Origin: Deltaproteobacteria bacterium
Lineage (GTDB): Bacteria; Desulfobacterota; Desulfobaccia; Desulfobaccales; 0-14-0-80-60-11
Reading direction: 5' to 3'
Assembly (NCBI GenBank): GCA_030018495.1
Contig: JASEFS010000003.1
Location: 111,575 to 175,574 of the forward strand
Length of the DNA stretch: 64,000 bases
Shown: piece after piece, positions 56,391 through 64,000 of the stretch
Layout: every line of letters begins with the position of its first letter
Numbering within the stretch: position 1 is the stretch's first letter
Translations under genes and position numbers: made by a program
The notes under the pieces: model-generated
What the model was told of the DNA's origin: nothing
Seen by the model: only the letters and a program-made list of their open reading frames with translations
Databases searched by the model: none

Positions 56391-57097
56391 GGCAGCAGGG
56401 CCTCCAGTTCGGGCAGGGTGCGGATCTCAAAGTCGGCCGCGGCAGGGTCGAAGTCCGGCGGCAGAGGCGCGGCCATGGCATCGTTGCGGAGCCAGACGGT
56501 TATCAGGCCCACCTGCTTGGCGGGCCGGATATCCTGGCCGTAGGAATCGCCGACGTACGCCACCCGGTTCGGGGGAAGACCCAAGGTGCCCAGGGCCGCC
56601 TTAAAAATCTCCGGGTCAGGTTTGCGGACCCCGGCCCTGGCTGAATCTATGATTACGCCAATATAAGGGGCCAGGCCTGTTTCCGCCAGAAGGCGGGCGG
56701 CATTGCCGTAAAAATTGGTGATCACGCCCAGCCGATAGCGCGGCGCCAAACGGGCCAGGACCGCGGCGTTGCGCTTGAAGCAGCGCCGGCAGGAATCCAG
56801 AAAAGACCGGGCCAGATTGTCAGCCGCGTTCGGAGAATCGATGTTCAGCGCCTCAAGCTGCCGGGCCACGTGGAACCTGATGAGACCGGCCAGGTCAAGG
56901 GAAGCAACCTCGGACTCCTGCAGGCAGGCAGCCTCGGCTTGATAAAACGCCGTTTTCAGGGAAGAGAAGTCAACCTCAGGCAGAAACTCCCGGTACAGGA
57001 GCTCAAACCGGTTCAGCCAGTGCTCGCCGTCGCCGTCCAGGGTGCCGCCCAGGTCGAACAGCACCCCCCGCACCCGACTGAGGTCTGTCTCACTCAT
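56387..57097 (-). CDS. HAD-family phosphatase
   Basis: 236 residues from ATG 57097; an ATG at 57121 is also open, and neither has a clear ribosome site. All four HAD motifs are present: FDLGGTLDGD (note Gly-Gly where the second Asp is often DxD), VITNF, RKPDPEIF and GDSYGQD. A helical cap domain lies between I and II. It could remove the terminal phosphate of the CDP-alcohol transferase product. Confidence 0.85.
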   Translation of the reverse strand: MSETDLSRVRGVLFDLGGTLDGDGEHWLNRFELLYREFLPEVDFSSLKTAFYQAEAACLQESEVASLDLAGLIRFHVARQLEALNIDSPNAADNLARSFLDSCRRCFKRNAAVLARLAPRYRLGVITNFYGNAARLLAETGLAPYIGVIIDSARAGVRKPDPEIFKAALGTLGLPPNRVAYVGDSYGQDIRPAKQVGLITVWLRNDAMAAPLPPDFDPAAADFEIRTLPELEALLP

Positions 57098-57142
57098 GGC
57101 AAAACCATACCATAGAACCATGGTGGGGCCAAGACATGGCCT

Positions 57143-58297
57143 TCAATCCTTGTCTTCCCGCTGGCCAGGGGCGATCGGCTGGTAATAGCGGGGGAGCAGC
57201 AGGAGGGTGAAGGCGAAGACATAGCTGCCGAAAGCCGCGCCCCATAAAAACCAGGCCAGGTGGTCGAGGGCAGCCACCACGACTATCAGGTAGGCAAAAT
57301 CGCGGCTGTTCAGAGCCCCTACCAACCGGGCGGCGGGACTGCTTTTTTGGAGAAAATTCCCCTTCTCCACTATCTGATATGCCGTCAGACCGGAGAAGCC
57401 CACTCCCAAAAGCAAGGCTGCCAGGGCGTAGAGATGGAGGACGTTGCCGGTTGTCCGGAAAAGCCCGACCGCCATGCCGATGAACACGGCCGCGTGCACC
57501 AGGTTGTCGGTGGTGATATCCAGATAATGCCCGAACCGGGATTCCCGCAAGGTAAGGCGGGCCACCTCGCCGTCCACCCCGTCCAGCACCACCGCGGTCC
57601 AAAAAAGCAGCGCGCCGGCAAGGTGCAGCCAATAGCCCACCTGAGCCAGGAGCCAGGCCCCCAACAAGCCGACGGACATGCTGAACAAGGTGACGGCGTT
57701 GGGGGGGACGCGGCGCCGGGCCAGGGGAGGGCTGAGGAGACGGGACAAAGGCCGGTCCACCCAGCGGGCCAGAAAGCCGTCGCTGGCCTGGGTGGCCGCG
57801 GCCAGGCTCTTAATCAGGCGGGCTTCCGCTTCGGGTCCGGCGGCGCGGTCCTGGAGGAGGAAGGGCACGCCATCGCCGGCCAGTGACGGGGGATAGTTCC
57901 CTGAGAGCCAGTCTTGCACTATGACCTGAACTTCAGAAGAGGCGTAGACCAAATCTTGGCCCTGGTCGCCATGCTCCTGGACCGCGGCCTGCACCGCCGC
58001 CTTGAAACTGCGGCGGTCAAAGACGCTGTGGCCCGGCAGCAGCAGAACACGGGGCGCCGGAGGCAGGGTCGAAGCCGCTTGAGCCAGCTCGCCGGCCGGC
58101 AGCACCCGGGGGGTCAGCTTCATCAGGACGCGCCCGGACTCGGAACCCAAAGCCTCATTAATTTCCGGTGTCAGCCAAAGCTTAACCTCGGCGGCTTCCG
58201 AGACCGCCAGGCGGACCAGGCGCAGAACCGCCGCCTCCCCGAAAACCGGCGTAAGGCAGGCGGGATGGAAAGCTAAAATAATTATGGGGTAAGCCAA
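57143..58297 (-). CDS. CDP-alcohol phosphotransferase fused to a degenerate nucleotidyltransferase domain
   Basis: 384 residues. The C-terminal half is a membrane CDP-alcohol phosphotransferase with a complete motif: D239, D242, G243, A246, R247, G256, D260, D264 (DGVDGEVAR, then GHYLDITTD). It ends in several helices. Residues 1 to about 150 have the outline of a nucleotidyltransferase but lack the GxGxR...PK active site. The linker (ASDGFLARWVDRPLSRLLSPPLA) resembles that of bifunctional IPCT/DIPP synthases. The active nucleotidyltransferase appears to be the separate protein at 55686-56390. Confidence 0.85.
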   Translation of the reverse strand: MAYPIIILAFHPACLTPVFGEAAVLRLVRLAVSEAAEVKLWLTPEINEALGSESGRVLMKLTPRVLPAGELAQAASTLPPAPRVLLLPGHSVFDRRSFKAAVQAAVQEHGDQGQDLVYASSEVQVIVQDWLSGNYPPSLAGDGVPFLLQDRAAGPEAEARLIKSLAAATQASDGFLARWVDRPLSRLLSPPLARRRVPPNAVTLFSMSVGLLGAWLLAQVGYWLHLAGALLFWTAVVLDGVDGEVARLTLRESRFGHYLDITTDNLVHAAVFIGMAVGLFRTTGNVLHLYALAALLLGVGFSGLTAYQIVEKGNFLQKSSPAARLVGALNSRDFAYLIVVVAALDHLAWFLWGAAFGSYVFAFTLLLLPRYYQPIAPGQREDKD

Positions 58298-58348
58298 TGG
58301 GTATCCTATGGTTGGAGTTTAAACAAAAAGGCTTGCCGGGAGCAGGCG

Positions 58349-58975
58349 TCAAGAGGCTGGCTTATCTCGGTCAAATGGGTAATCCCGCAGTATTTGCCAG
58401 AGCTTTTTCTCTTGACCGCCGTAAAAATGATCGGCCTCCTCGATAACCATTATATCAATTTCGGGCCGTTGCGAACCCAGGGAGGTGTACAAGGCCTTGA
58501 GCGGGCAGAGGTCGTCCCGATCTCCGGCAATAATCAGCTTAAGGCGAGGCACCTGAGCCAGAAAGGCTATATCCATGAAAGCGATGGGCGGAGAGATGAG
58601 CACGGCTCCCGCGGCCTCAAGTCCCCCCAGCAAGGCTCGGGCCGCCACGGCCGCCCCGAAGGAATAGCCGGCAATCAAATGGGGGCCGGCCGCATGCTCC
58701 TTCAGAAAAGCCAGGGCTGCGCCGATATCGTCCACCTCAGCCAGACCCTGGCCGTAGGAACCGGTGCTGCGGCCCACGCCCCGGAAATTAAAGCGCAGGG
58801 TGGACCAGCCGCGGGCCTGGAAAGCCTGGTGCACGGTCCAGACTATATTGTTATCCATGCTGCCGCCATAAAGCGGGTGGGGGTGGGTGATGACCACCCC
58901 TCCAGGCTCGGCGCCGGCGAGAAAGCGGCCCTCCAAAAAAACCTCTTTGCCGGGGATGACGATTTCCTGTTCCAT
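58349..58975 (-). CDS. Alpha/beta hydrolase
   Basis: 208 residues. Serine nucleophile in GYSFGA near 103, the oxyanion-side THPHPLYGGSMDNNIV segment, RFNFRGVGRSTG, a late Asp (GDRDDLCP) and His (EADHFYGG) complete the triad. It matches the small COG2945-like hydrolases; the substrate is unknown. It lies 51 bp upstream of the inositol run and 10 bp after the sensor kinase. Confidence 0.88.
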   Translation of the reverse strand: MEQEIVIPGKEVFLEGRFLAGAEPGGVVITHPHPLYGGSMDNNIVWTVHQAFQARGWSTLRFNFRGVGRSTGSYGQGLAEVDDIGAALAFLKEHAAGPHLIAGYSFGAAVAARALLGGLEAAGAVLISPPIAFMDIAFLAQVPRLKLIIAGDRDDLCPLKALYTSLGSQRPEIDIMVIEEADHFYGGQEKKLWQILRDYPFDRDKPAS

Positions 58976-58985
58976 GGCCCGTCGG

Positions 58986-61325
58986 TCAATGCTTTATGGA
59001 GGCCAGCCTGCCATCCTGCTCCAGCGGCACGGTAATGGTGGCCTTGGTGCCCTGTCCCGCCTGCGAGGCGACCTCGAGGTAGCCGCCCAAATGATTCAAA
59101 CGTTCCCGGATGCTGAAGAGCCCGTAGCCGCCGGCTCGGCCGGACCTGGCACCGAATTCGGAAGTATCGAAGCCGATGCCGTTATCTTTGACTTGAAGAT
59201 TCAGATAATCACCTTCACGGGTCATGGTAATTTCCACCTGGGTGGCGTGGGAATGCTTGACCACGTTGGTCAAAAGTTCGCGTATCACCCGGAAGATGAG
59301 AAGGCTGGCCGCCTCTCCCAGCGGTTTGGGCTGGTCGTCATGGTTGACATTGACAACCAAGGCATGCTGTTCCTGAAACTGGTCAGCCAGCCATTCCACT
59401 GCGGCCTCCAGCCCCAGGTCGTAGAGCACCGGCAACCCGAGTTCAAAGGTGAGGGAGCGGGTATAACGGATGGCCTGGCCGATGTATTCCCTGATTTCCC
59501 CGACAGTGTTAAGGGACCGTCCTGAGGCGGTTTCCTGGCTCAATTCCCCCAACCTGATCTGGGCCAGTGCCAAAATCTGGCCGATATGGTCGTGCAAATC
59601 CGCGGCCAGGCGCCGGCGCTCCCGCTCTTCGGTAAGGGAAAGTTCAGAGGCCAGCGAACGCAGCCTTTGCTGGTAAGCGCTGATTTCGGCTTGCACCTGC
59701 TTTTCCTGGGTGATGTCCTTGAACATGACCAGTGCGAAAAGAATTTTGCCGGAGGAATCCCGGATGGGTGACACGTGCACCCAGACCCAGATGAAACTGC
59801 CGTCTTTACGGCGGCAGCGGCCCTCCCGCTCAAAGAAATCGCGCCGGCCCTTGAGGATCTCTTCAAAGAGAGCCTCGCGCACTACCAAATCCTCCGGCGG
59901 GCTGAGCCTGGCAGGATCGAGAGCCCTGAGTTCCTCGAGCCCATAGCCCAGCATCTTTGTGAGAGCCGGGTTTCCCTCGAGAAATTTGCCTTCCACGCTC
60001 CACAGGCCGATGCCGATGGGCGCGCCTTCAAAGATCGTCCTGAATCTGACTTCGCTTTCCCGCAGAGCCAGTTCGGTGCGGCGGCGCTCCATAATTTCCG
60101 ACTGGAGCTGCTGGTTCACCCTGGTCAATTCGCCGGTCCGCTCCTCCACCAGGTTTTCCAGATGGTCCCGGTAACGGCGCAGCTCCTCCTCCACCCGCTT
60201 GCGCTCGGACAGGTCCACATCTATGCAAAACAACAGCGGTTCCATGCCCTCCAGGCGCACCACCGTATGGATGGAATGAACGGGCACCCGGGAGCCGTTT
60301 TTTTGCAGGAGCATAACTTCGCCGGGAGGCATGAATTCGCCTGATTTCGTTGCCAGAGCCCCGAGTTCCAGCCCTTTGGCAAACAACGGCTTGATTTCCG
60401 GCGGAATGATCAGGTCTGCCAGGTTGCGGCCCACCGCCTCTTCGGCCAGGTAGCCGTACAACTTTTCGCTGGCTTTGTTCCAATACCTCACCGTGCCGTC
60501 AACCCCGTAGCCTTGCACCGCCACGCCGGGCAGGTATTCAAGCAGATTGCGAAATTTGGCCTCGCTCTCCTTCAGGGCCTCCTGAAGACTCATCAATTCA
60601 TCGAGTCTTTCTTTGAGCTGAATATTAAGGTAATGAACTTCCTCAAATTTCCGCTTCAGGAGTTCTTTGTCTCTTTCCAGCTCTTCAATGGTATAGCGCA
60701 GGGCGCGCCAAGGGACCAGGAGATTGAGCAGAGATTCTTTTAAAGAAAATCTTTTGATCCATTTAAGATGGTACTCGCAGTATTCATCCCCTTTGAAGTA
60801 ACATTTGGTTTCATCCAAAATGGCCGGCGGCAAATTCCAGATAGTGGGAATACCGGTGTAGATGCCTTTATTAAAGCGGCAAAAATCCTCGATGCTCGGG
60901 ATGTCGTCAAACCAGTGCAAACGGATTACAGCTCGATCGCGGGTGGTTTCGACGATCTCGATGCGCTTGTTGCGGTTGAACTTATCATTGATTTTTTGGG
61001 CGCGCCTTAAAGAGCGGCGAGGATTTTTATAAGCCAGCAGAATTATGCGCTGAATATAGCCTAATTTTTTACGCGAAGCTGAATCAAAACCTATTTTAAA
61101 GGCAATGTCGTCATCCTGACTGATGGCCCGGGCATTGTCGAACATCCGGATAACTACGTTGCTGGGCACCCAATTGTTGATTTCCATTAAAAATTCTTTG
61201 GGATTGGCAAGCTTGTCGATCTCCGGGTCCAAACCGACGAACAGGTTCGGCACTTCCGCGGGCATTCTTTCCTGGAAGTATTCAATAATTGCCCGGGTAT
61301 TTATGCAACTGTGATGCTTTTCCAT
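58986..61325 (-). CDS. Soluble sensor histidine kinase with V4R-like N-terminus
   Basis: 779 residues from ATG 61325; a GTG at 61364 adds 13. No membrane helix. Residues 1 to about 200 are an unfamiliar sensor ending in CYFKGDEYCEYHLKW, the Cys-GD-Cys-Trp pattern of V4R/XylR-N ligand domains. Then a coiled coil, PAS (about 255-380), PAS (about 425-545), HisKA_3 (RRRLAADLHDHIGQILALAQ) and HATPase_c (VKDNGIGFD). No response regulator is adjacent; those at 47192 and 47990 are the nearest of the right class. Confidence 0.88.
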   Translation of the reverse strand: MEKHHSCINTRAIIEYFQERMPAEVPNLFVGLDPEIDKLANPKEFLMEINNWVPSNVVIRMFDNARAISQDDDIAFKIGFDSASRKKLGYIQRIILLAYKNPRRSLRRAQKINDKFNRNKRIEIVETTRDRAVIRLHWFDDIPSIEDFCRFNKGIYTGIPTIWNLPPAILDETKCYFKGDEYCEYHLKWIKRFSLKESLLNLLVPWRALRYTIEELERDKELLKRKFEEVHYLNIQLKERLDELMSLQEALKESEAKFRNLLEYLPGVAVQGYGVDGTVRYWNKASEKLYGYLAEEAVGRNLADLIIPPEIKPLFAKGLELGALATKSGEFMPPGEVMLLQKNGSRVPVHSIHTVVRLEGMEPLLFCIDVDLSERKRVEEELRRYRDHLENLVEERTGELTRVNQQLQSEIMERRRTELALRESEVRFRTIFEGAPIGIGLWSVEGKFLEGNPALTKMLGYGLEELRALDPARLSPPEDLVVREALFEEILKGRRDFFEREGRCRRKDGSFIWVWVHVSPIRDSSGKILFALVMFKDITQEKQVQAEISAYQQRLRSLASELSLTEERERRRLAADLHDHIGQILALAQIRLGELSQETASGRSLNTVGEIREYIGQAIRYTRSLTFELGLPVLYDLGLEAAVEWLADQFQEQHALVVNVNHDDQPKPLGEAASLLIFRVIRELLTNVVKHSHATQVEITMTREGDYLNLQVKDNGIGFDTSEFGARSGRAGGYGLFSIRERLNHLGGYLEVASQAGQGTKATITVPLEQDGRLASIKH

Positions 61326-61408
61326 AGGAGCAGTTACAATTGCCGGATGGCTTCCCTTAAACACAGCTTAATCATCTTTTCAAAGAGTCAGATATTTTTC
61401 AAGGCAAA

Positions 61409-61440
61409 AGGCAGGCATTGGAAAGAACCAAAGCCTGCCT
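61409..61440 (-). terminator. Hairpin in the kinase leader
   Basis: AGGCAGGC and GCCTGCCT (8 bp) plus an inner TTGG/CCAA, followed on the minus strand by TTTT. It lies about 85 bp upstream of the kinase start, so it could act as an attenuator. Similar in form to the atp terminator. Confidence 0.45.
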
Positions 61441-61646
61441 GCCTCAACATATATCCTAGAATGAAACCAGGTCTCCTCTTTAATTTCCCATCAGGGATAT
61501 TCCGGATTACCTCCTAAGAATAATCCGAAGTATACCCCTAACATGGCGGCAATCTCTTGAATGGGCCTCATGTGAAAATAAACCCCGAATATATTCGCAC
61601 AATTTCACTTTTTTCTAAAAGAATTTTAAATCAGTGCGATTTTTTT

Positions 61647-61676
61647 TTGACAATTATTAAGGAATTCTCTTATAAA
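61647..61676 (+). promoter_or_regulatory. Sigma70 promoter of the acyltransferase-epimerase pair
   Basis: TTGACA, 18 bases, TATAAA. A perfect -35 and a 5-of-6 -10, 141 bp before the acyltransferase ATG. Confidence 0.6.
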
Positions 61677-61817
61677 GTCCTAAGGAAAAACCTTACACCG
61701 TGAACATCAGGCCCTGCAAGACACCTTAGGCAACCTGTCAAAGAATCGCAAGCAGTTATCAAAAAACTTCAATTTAAATCCGGAGAAGGCCGATGAGGCT
61801 GGAGAGGAGTTGGAGTC

Positions 61818-62819
61818 ATGAAGAGGAAAATTTCCGACGCATTCAAAATTTCTCTCAGCTTGAGCAAATTTTGCCAGGCCCGCATCAATGTGATGATTTT
61901 TCGCTGCTTGCCGTTCCAGGTATCCCGACTCTACTTAAGGCTGATCGGGAGATTCTATTTTTTCCTGAAATGGAAAGAGAAGGCCCTGATCTGCCGCGCC
62001 ATCCGCTATGTGCTGGAAGGGAACCGCCGGGCAGGCGAAGTGAAGCCCGTCACCAAAAAGACGTTTGGCGGCATCATTGATCATTACCACGAAAAACTGT
62101 TCGTCGCTTATTCGAATTTCAAGAGATTATTGCGATTTTTGGATAAGCGCATCCACCTCCACGGAGCGGATGCTCTCCAGGAAGCGTTGGCAGAAGGCAA
62201 AGGAGTAATCCTGGTGACCGGACATTTCGGAGCCGTGGAGTTCCTGCCCGGATGCCTGGCGGTCAAAGGTTATCCCGTCACCATGATCTGCCGCTTCCAG
62301 ACCGACCGGTTGCGGGCCTCCCTCAAAGAGCGGGCTGAAAAAGTGAATCTCGAACTCATCGACGCGGCCAACGGCAACGTGTTTTTAACTGCGGTCAAGG
62401 CCCTGAAAGAAGGACGGATCCTTATTACGGAATGTGATGAGTTCGATGAATGGCGTCCCTCGGAAACCCACAAGCGCACTTCGTTTCTCAATGCCGACCT
62501 GGTCCCGGACCGAACATTGGACCTGCTTCAGAAGCGGTCCGGTGCCCGCATGGTTGTGGGCCTGGTGCAAAGGAAGGGGCGCAAGCGCTATACTCTTAAA
62601 CTGGACCCGGTGGCCAAGGGCGAAGGAGCCGGGGTTAAGCCGGTGGGAGTAGAATGCCTGTCGGTCCTGCAGGAAGCGATATATGCGCACCCTACTCAAT
62701 GGTATCAGTGGAAGAAATTCGGACAGATGATTCTCCCGGCTTATGAGGCTGAGCATGATCATCAAGAAAGTGGATATCTGGCGCCTGAAGCTGCCGTTTC
62801 GTTATCCTTTCAAGCATAA
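61818..62819 (+). CDS. LpxL/HtrB-type lysophospholipid acyltransferase
   Basis: 333 residues. An N-terminal amphipathic/hydrophobic part (VSRLYLRLIGRFYFFL), the catalytic HFGAVEF (His-x4-Glu) near 136-142, and the later ITECDEFDEW and WYQWKKFGQ segments of the lipid A acyltransferase family. The last 25 or so residues (AYEAEHDHQES on) lie beyond the usual end and overlap the next gene, so the tail may be recent. Which lipid it acylates is unknown. Confidence 0.82.
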   Translation: MKRKISDAFKISLSLSKFCQARINVMIFRCLPFQVSRLYLRLIGRFYFFLKWKEKALICRAIRYVLEGNRRAGEVKPVTKKTFGGIIDHYHEKLFVAYSNFKRLLRFLDKRIHLHGADALQEALAEGKGVILVTGHFGAVEFLPGCLAVKGYPVTMICRFQTDRLRASLKERAEKVNLELIDAANGNVFLTAVKALKEGRILITECDEFDEWRPSETHKRTSFLNADLVPDRTLDLLQKRSGARMVVGLVQRKGRKRYTLKLDPVAKGEGAGVKPVGVECLSVLQEAIYAHPTQWYQWKKFGQMILPAYEAEHDHQESGYLAPEAAVSLSFQA

Positions 62820-63885
62820 ATTGGCGACCCATGTTGGTTCGGAAAATCTGGTCGTAAGAGTCACTGCGGACAACGGTATCGCAGGCTACGGGGAAGGAAT
62901 TCCCCGGACCTTTGTCACCGGGGAAAGCATGCCGGAAACTTTTACTTTCCTCACCCAGACGCTGGGTCCCAAACTGTTGCAAGCATCATTTGCCGCGCCC
63001 GCCGAATTAGCTGAAGCCGTCGCTCTAATGCAGTCTGACACCGGTTCTGAAGAACATCCGGCTGCCTTTTGCGCCGCGGAAACGGCCCTGTTTGACGCCG
63101 CGGGGCAATATTGGGGGAAATCCCTGAGCGAGCTGATAGGGGGCGCCACGCGCAAAGGCGTGTGCTACAGCGCCGTAGTGCCCCTGGGGTCGCCTGAGCA
63201 ACTGCCCAGGTTTTTCAAGATGGTAAAAGCCAAAGGCATGCGGTTCCTAAAACTGAAAGTCGGAGAGGCCCATGATCTGGAAGTCCTGGAGATGGCCCGG
63301 AAAGAACTGGGATGGTTGATCGACATCAGGGTGGACGCCAACGGCGCCTGGACCGCTCCCGAGGCGGTGGCCCGCGTCCACGAAATGCTCCCTTACGGCA
63401 TCAGGGCGGTGGAGCAGCCCGTACCGAAGGATGACGTGGAAGGTCTGGGTTACGTCAGCCGGGCCCTGGAAATCCCGGTCATTGCTGATGAGTCCCTGTG
63501 CAGTGAGGCCGACGCACGGAAGCTCATTGCCAGCAAGGCCTGTGACATGTTCAATATCCGGCTGGCCAAATGCGGCGGGCTGATAGCGGCTTTAAAAATC
63601 AGGGACCTGGCGCAGGAGGCGGGCATCGCCTGCATGCTGGGGTGCCACGTAGGGGAAACCAGCATCCTGGCCGCGGCGGGTCGTCATTTCGCTTTGTGCT
63701 CCCCCCGCCTGGTGTACGTGGAGGGCTCCTTTGCCCCCTATTTATTGGCTGAAGACCCGGTGGAACCCCCGGTGGAGTTCAATCATGAGGGATTCGGCCC
63801 CATTCTGCCGGGGCCCGGCCTCGGGATCAAGGTAAAGGCGGAAACCCTGGCGGAACTGGCGGTTTCCCATGTCAGGCTGGCATAA
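62755..63885 (+). CDS. Enolase-superfamily enzyme, candidate dipeptide epimerase
   Basis: 376 residues from ATG 62755. Muconate-lactonising-type fold: KLKVG with the two catalytic-side lysines near 163-165, metal ligands DANGAW, EQPV and ADESL, and the second base Lys in IRLAKCGG. The GSSGAT-like entry is GGATRKG. The set fits L-Ala-D/L-Glu (dipeptide) epimerases, which recycle murein peptides, but substrate cannot be fixed by eye. Its start lies inside the acyltransferase gene (65-bp overlap). Confidence 0.85.
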   Translation: MIIKKVDIWRLKLPFRYPFKHKLATHVGSENLVVRVTADNGIAGYGEGIPRTFVTGESMPETFTFLTQTLGPKLLQASFAAPAELAEAVALMQSDTGSEEHPAAFCAAETALFDAAGQYWGKSLSELIGGATRKGVCYSAVVPLGSPEQLPRFFKMVKAKGMRFLKLKVGEAHDLEVLEMARKELGWLIDIRVDANGAWTAPEAVARVHEMLPYGIRAVEQPVPKDDVEGLGYVSRALEIPVIADESLCSEADARKLIASKACDMFNIRLAKCGGLIAALKIRDLAQEAGIACMLGCHVGETSILAAAGRHFALCSPRLVYVEGSFAPYLLAEDPVEPPVEFNHEGFGPILPGPGLGIKVKAETLAELAVSHVRLA

Positions 63886-63940
63886 GTCATGCTCGGCAGG
63901 AAATTGGGCAAGTCACGGCCCCGGTTCCGAGGAATCCTTC

Positions 63941-63969
63941 CTGACAAACTAGTACTTAATTGCTATAAT
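63941..63969 (+). promoter_or_regulatory. Near-consensus sigma70 promoter at the right edge
   Basis: CTGACA, exactly 17 bases, TATAAT: 5 of 6 and 6 of 6. It must drive a plus-strand gene just beyond the window. Confidence 0.7.
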
Positions 63970-64000
63970 TAGCGATATATGTTAGGCTCTCGTTATGAGA

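Larger units (their letters stand above)
61326..61817. other. About 490-bp divergent gap between kinase and acyltransferase
   Basis: AT-rich. It holds a hairpin at 61409-61440, an inverted repeat CGGATTA/TAATCCG at 61504-61528 and a sigma70 promoter at 61647-61676. No gene is supported. Confidence 0.65.

Overview
The window is about 64 kb of GC-rich, densely packed bacterial chromosome. Gene content points to a deltaproteobacterial lineage (Desulfobacterota in current naming), probably an anaerobe. The pointers are an F1-only ATP synthase operon with paired b and b' stalk subunits, a one-cluster ferredoxin of the Desulfovibrio type, a FlhF/FlhG flagellar operon behind a sigma54 promoter, and many NarL-type multi-PAS histidine kinases. 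Species cannot be read from the sequence. No phage, insertion sequence, CRISPR array or rRNA was seen.

Layout. 1-3051: glmU (runs off the left edge) and a MASE3 histidine kinase. 3181-9118: ATP synthase genes atpF'-atpF-atpH-atpA-atpG-atpD-atpC, ended by a clear intrinsic terminator; atpB and atpE are absent. 9270-14823: rodA, recR, ybaB, dnaX, two serine tRNAs and tadA, an order close to the tadA-dnaX-ybaB-recR block of many bacteria, with gaps full of repeats. 14916-21459: small unknowns, a stand-alone AICAR formyltransferase, a cupin, a ferredoxin, a PAS protein, a DUF488 protein, a radical SAM protein, a secreted metzincin-like protease and rpmB. 21490-27253: rel, proS and adenine deaminase. 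27373-38562: one flagellar operon, fliL-fliM-fliN-fliO-fliP-fliQ-fliR-flhB-flhA-flhF-flhG-fliA plus three small genes, behind a consensus sigma54 promoter with FleQ-like inverted repeats upstream. 38796-42569: rlmE, yebC, ruvC, ruvA and a DNA methyltransferase with an unusual C-terminal domain. 42760-49475: a short MerR-type protein, then a signalling cluster (1278-residue kinase, NarL-type regulator, receiver-only protein, pseudo-receiver). 49821-58297: an inositol gene cluster. 58349-63885: a hydrolase, a third histidine kinase, an LpxL-like acyltransferase and an enolase-superfamily epimerase. The right edge carries a near-consensus sigma70 promoter for the next gene.

How the genes work together. 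The clearest less-described system is the inositol cluster. Ino1 would make inositol phosphate, a stand-alone nucleotidyltransferase would activate it, and a CDP-alcohol phosphotransferase fused to a nucleotidyltransferase-like domain that has lost its active site would transfer it. A HAD phosphatase, an ATP-grasp enzyme, a class III aminotransferase, a Gfo/Idh dehydrogenase and a flippase-like membrane protein lie with them. Together they could make a modified, perhaps amino-, inositol phospholipid or soluble phosphodiester. The product is inference.

The second striking signal is non-coding. Many gaps hold tandem arrays with a strict 7-base period (GGTTTTC, CAGTRGY, CAGGTGY, GAACCTT/GGCTTTA types). 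They start within about 10 bases of a gene or tRNA end, and nearly all point outward from that gene. They sit beside short-loop REP-like palindromes and a decayed second copy of the recR 3' end.
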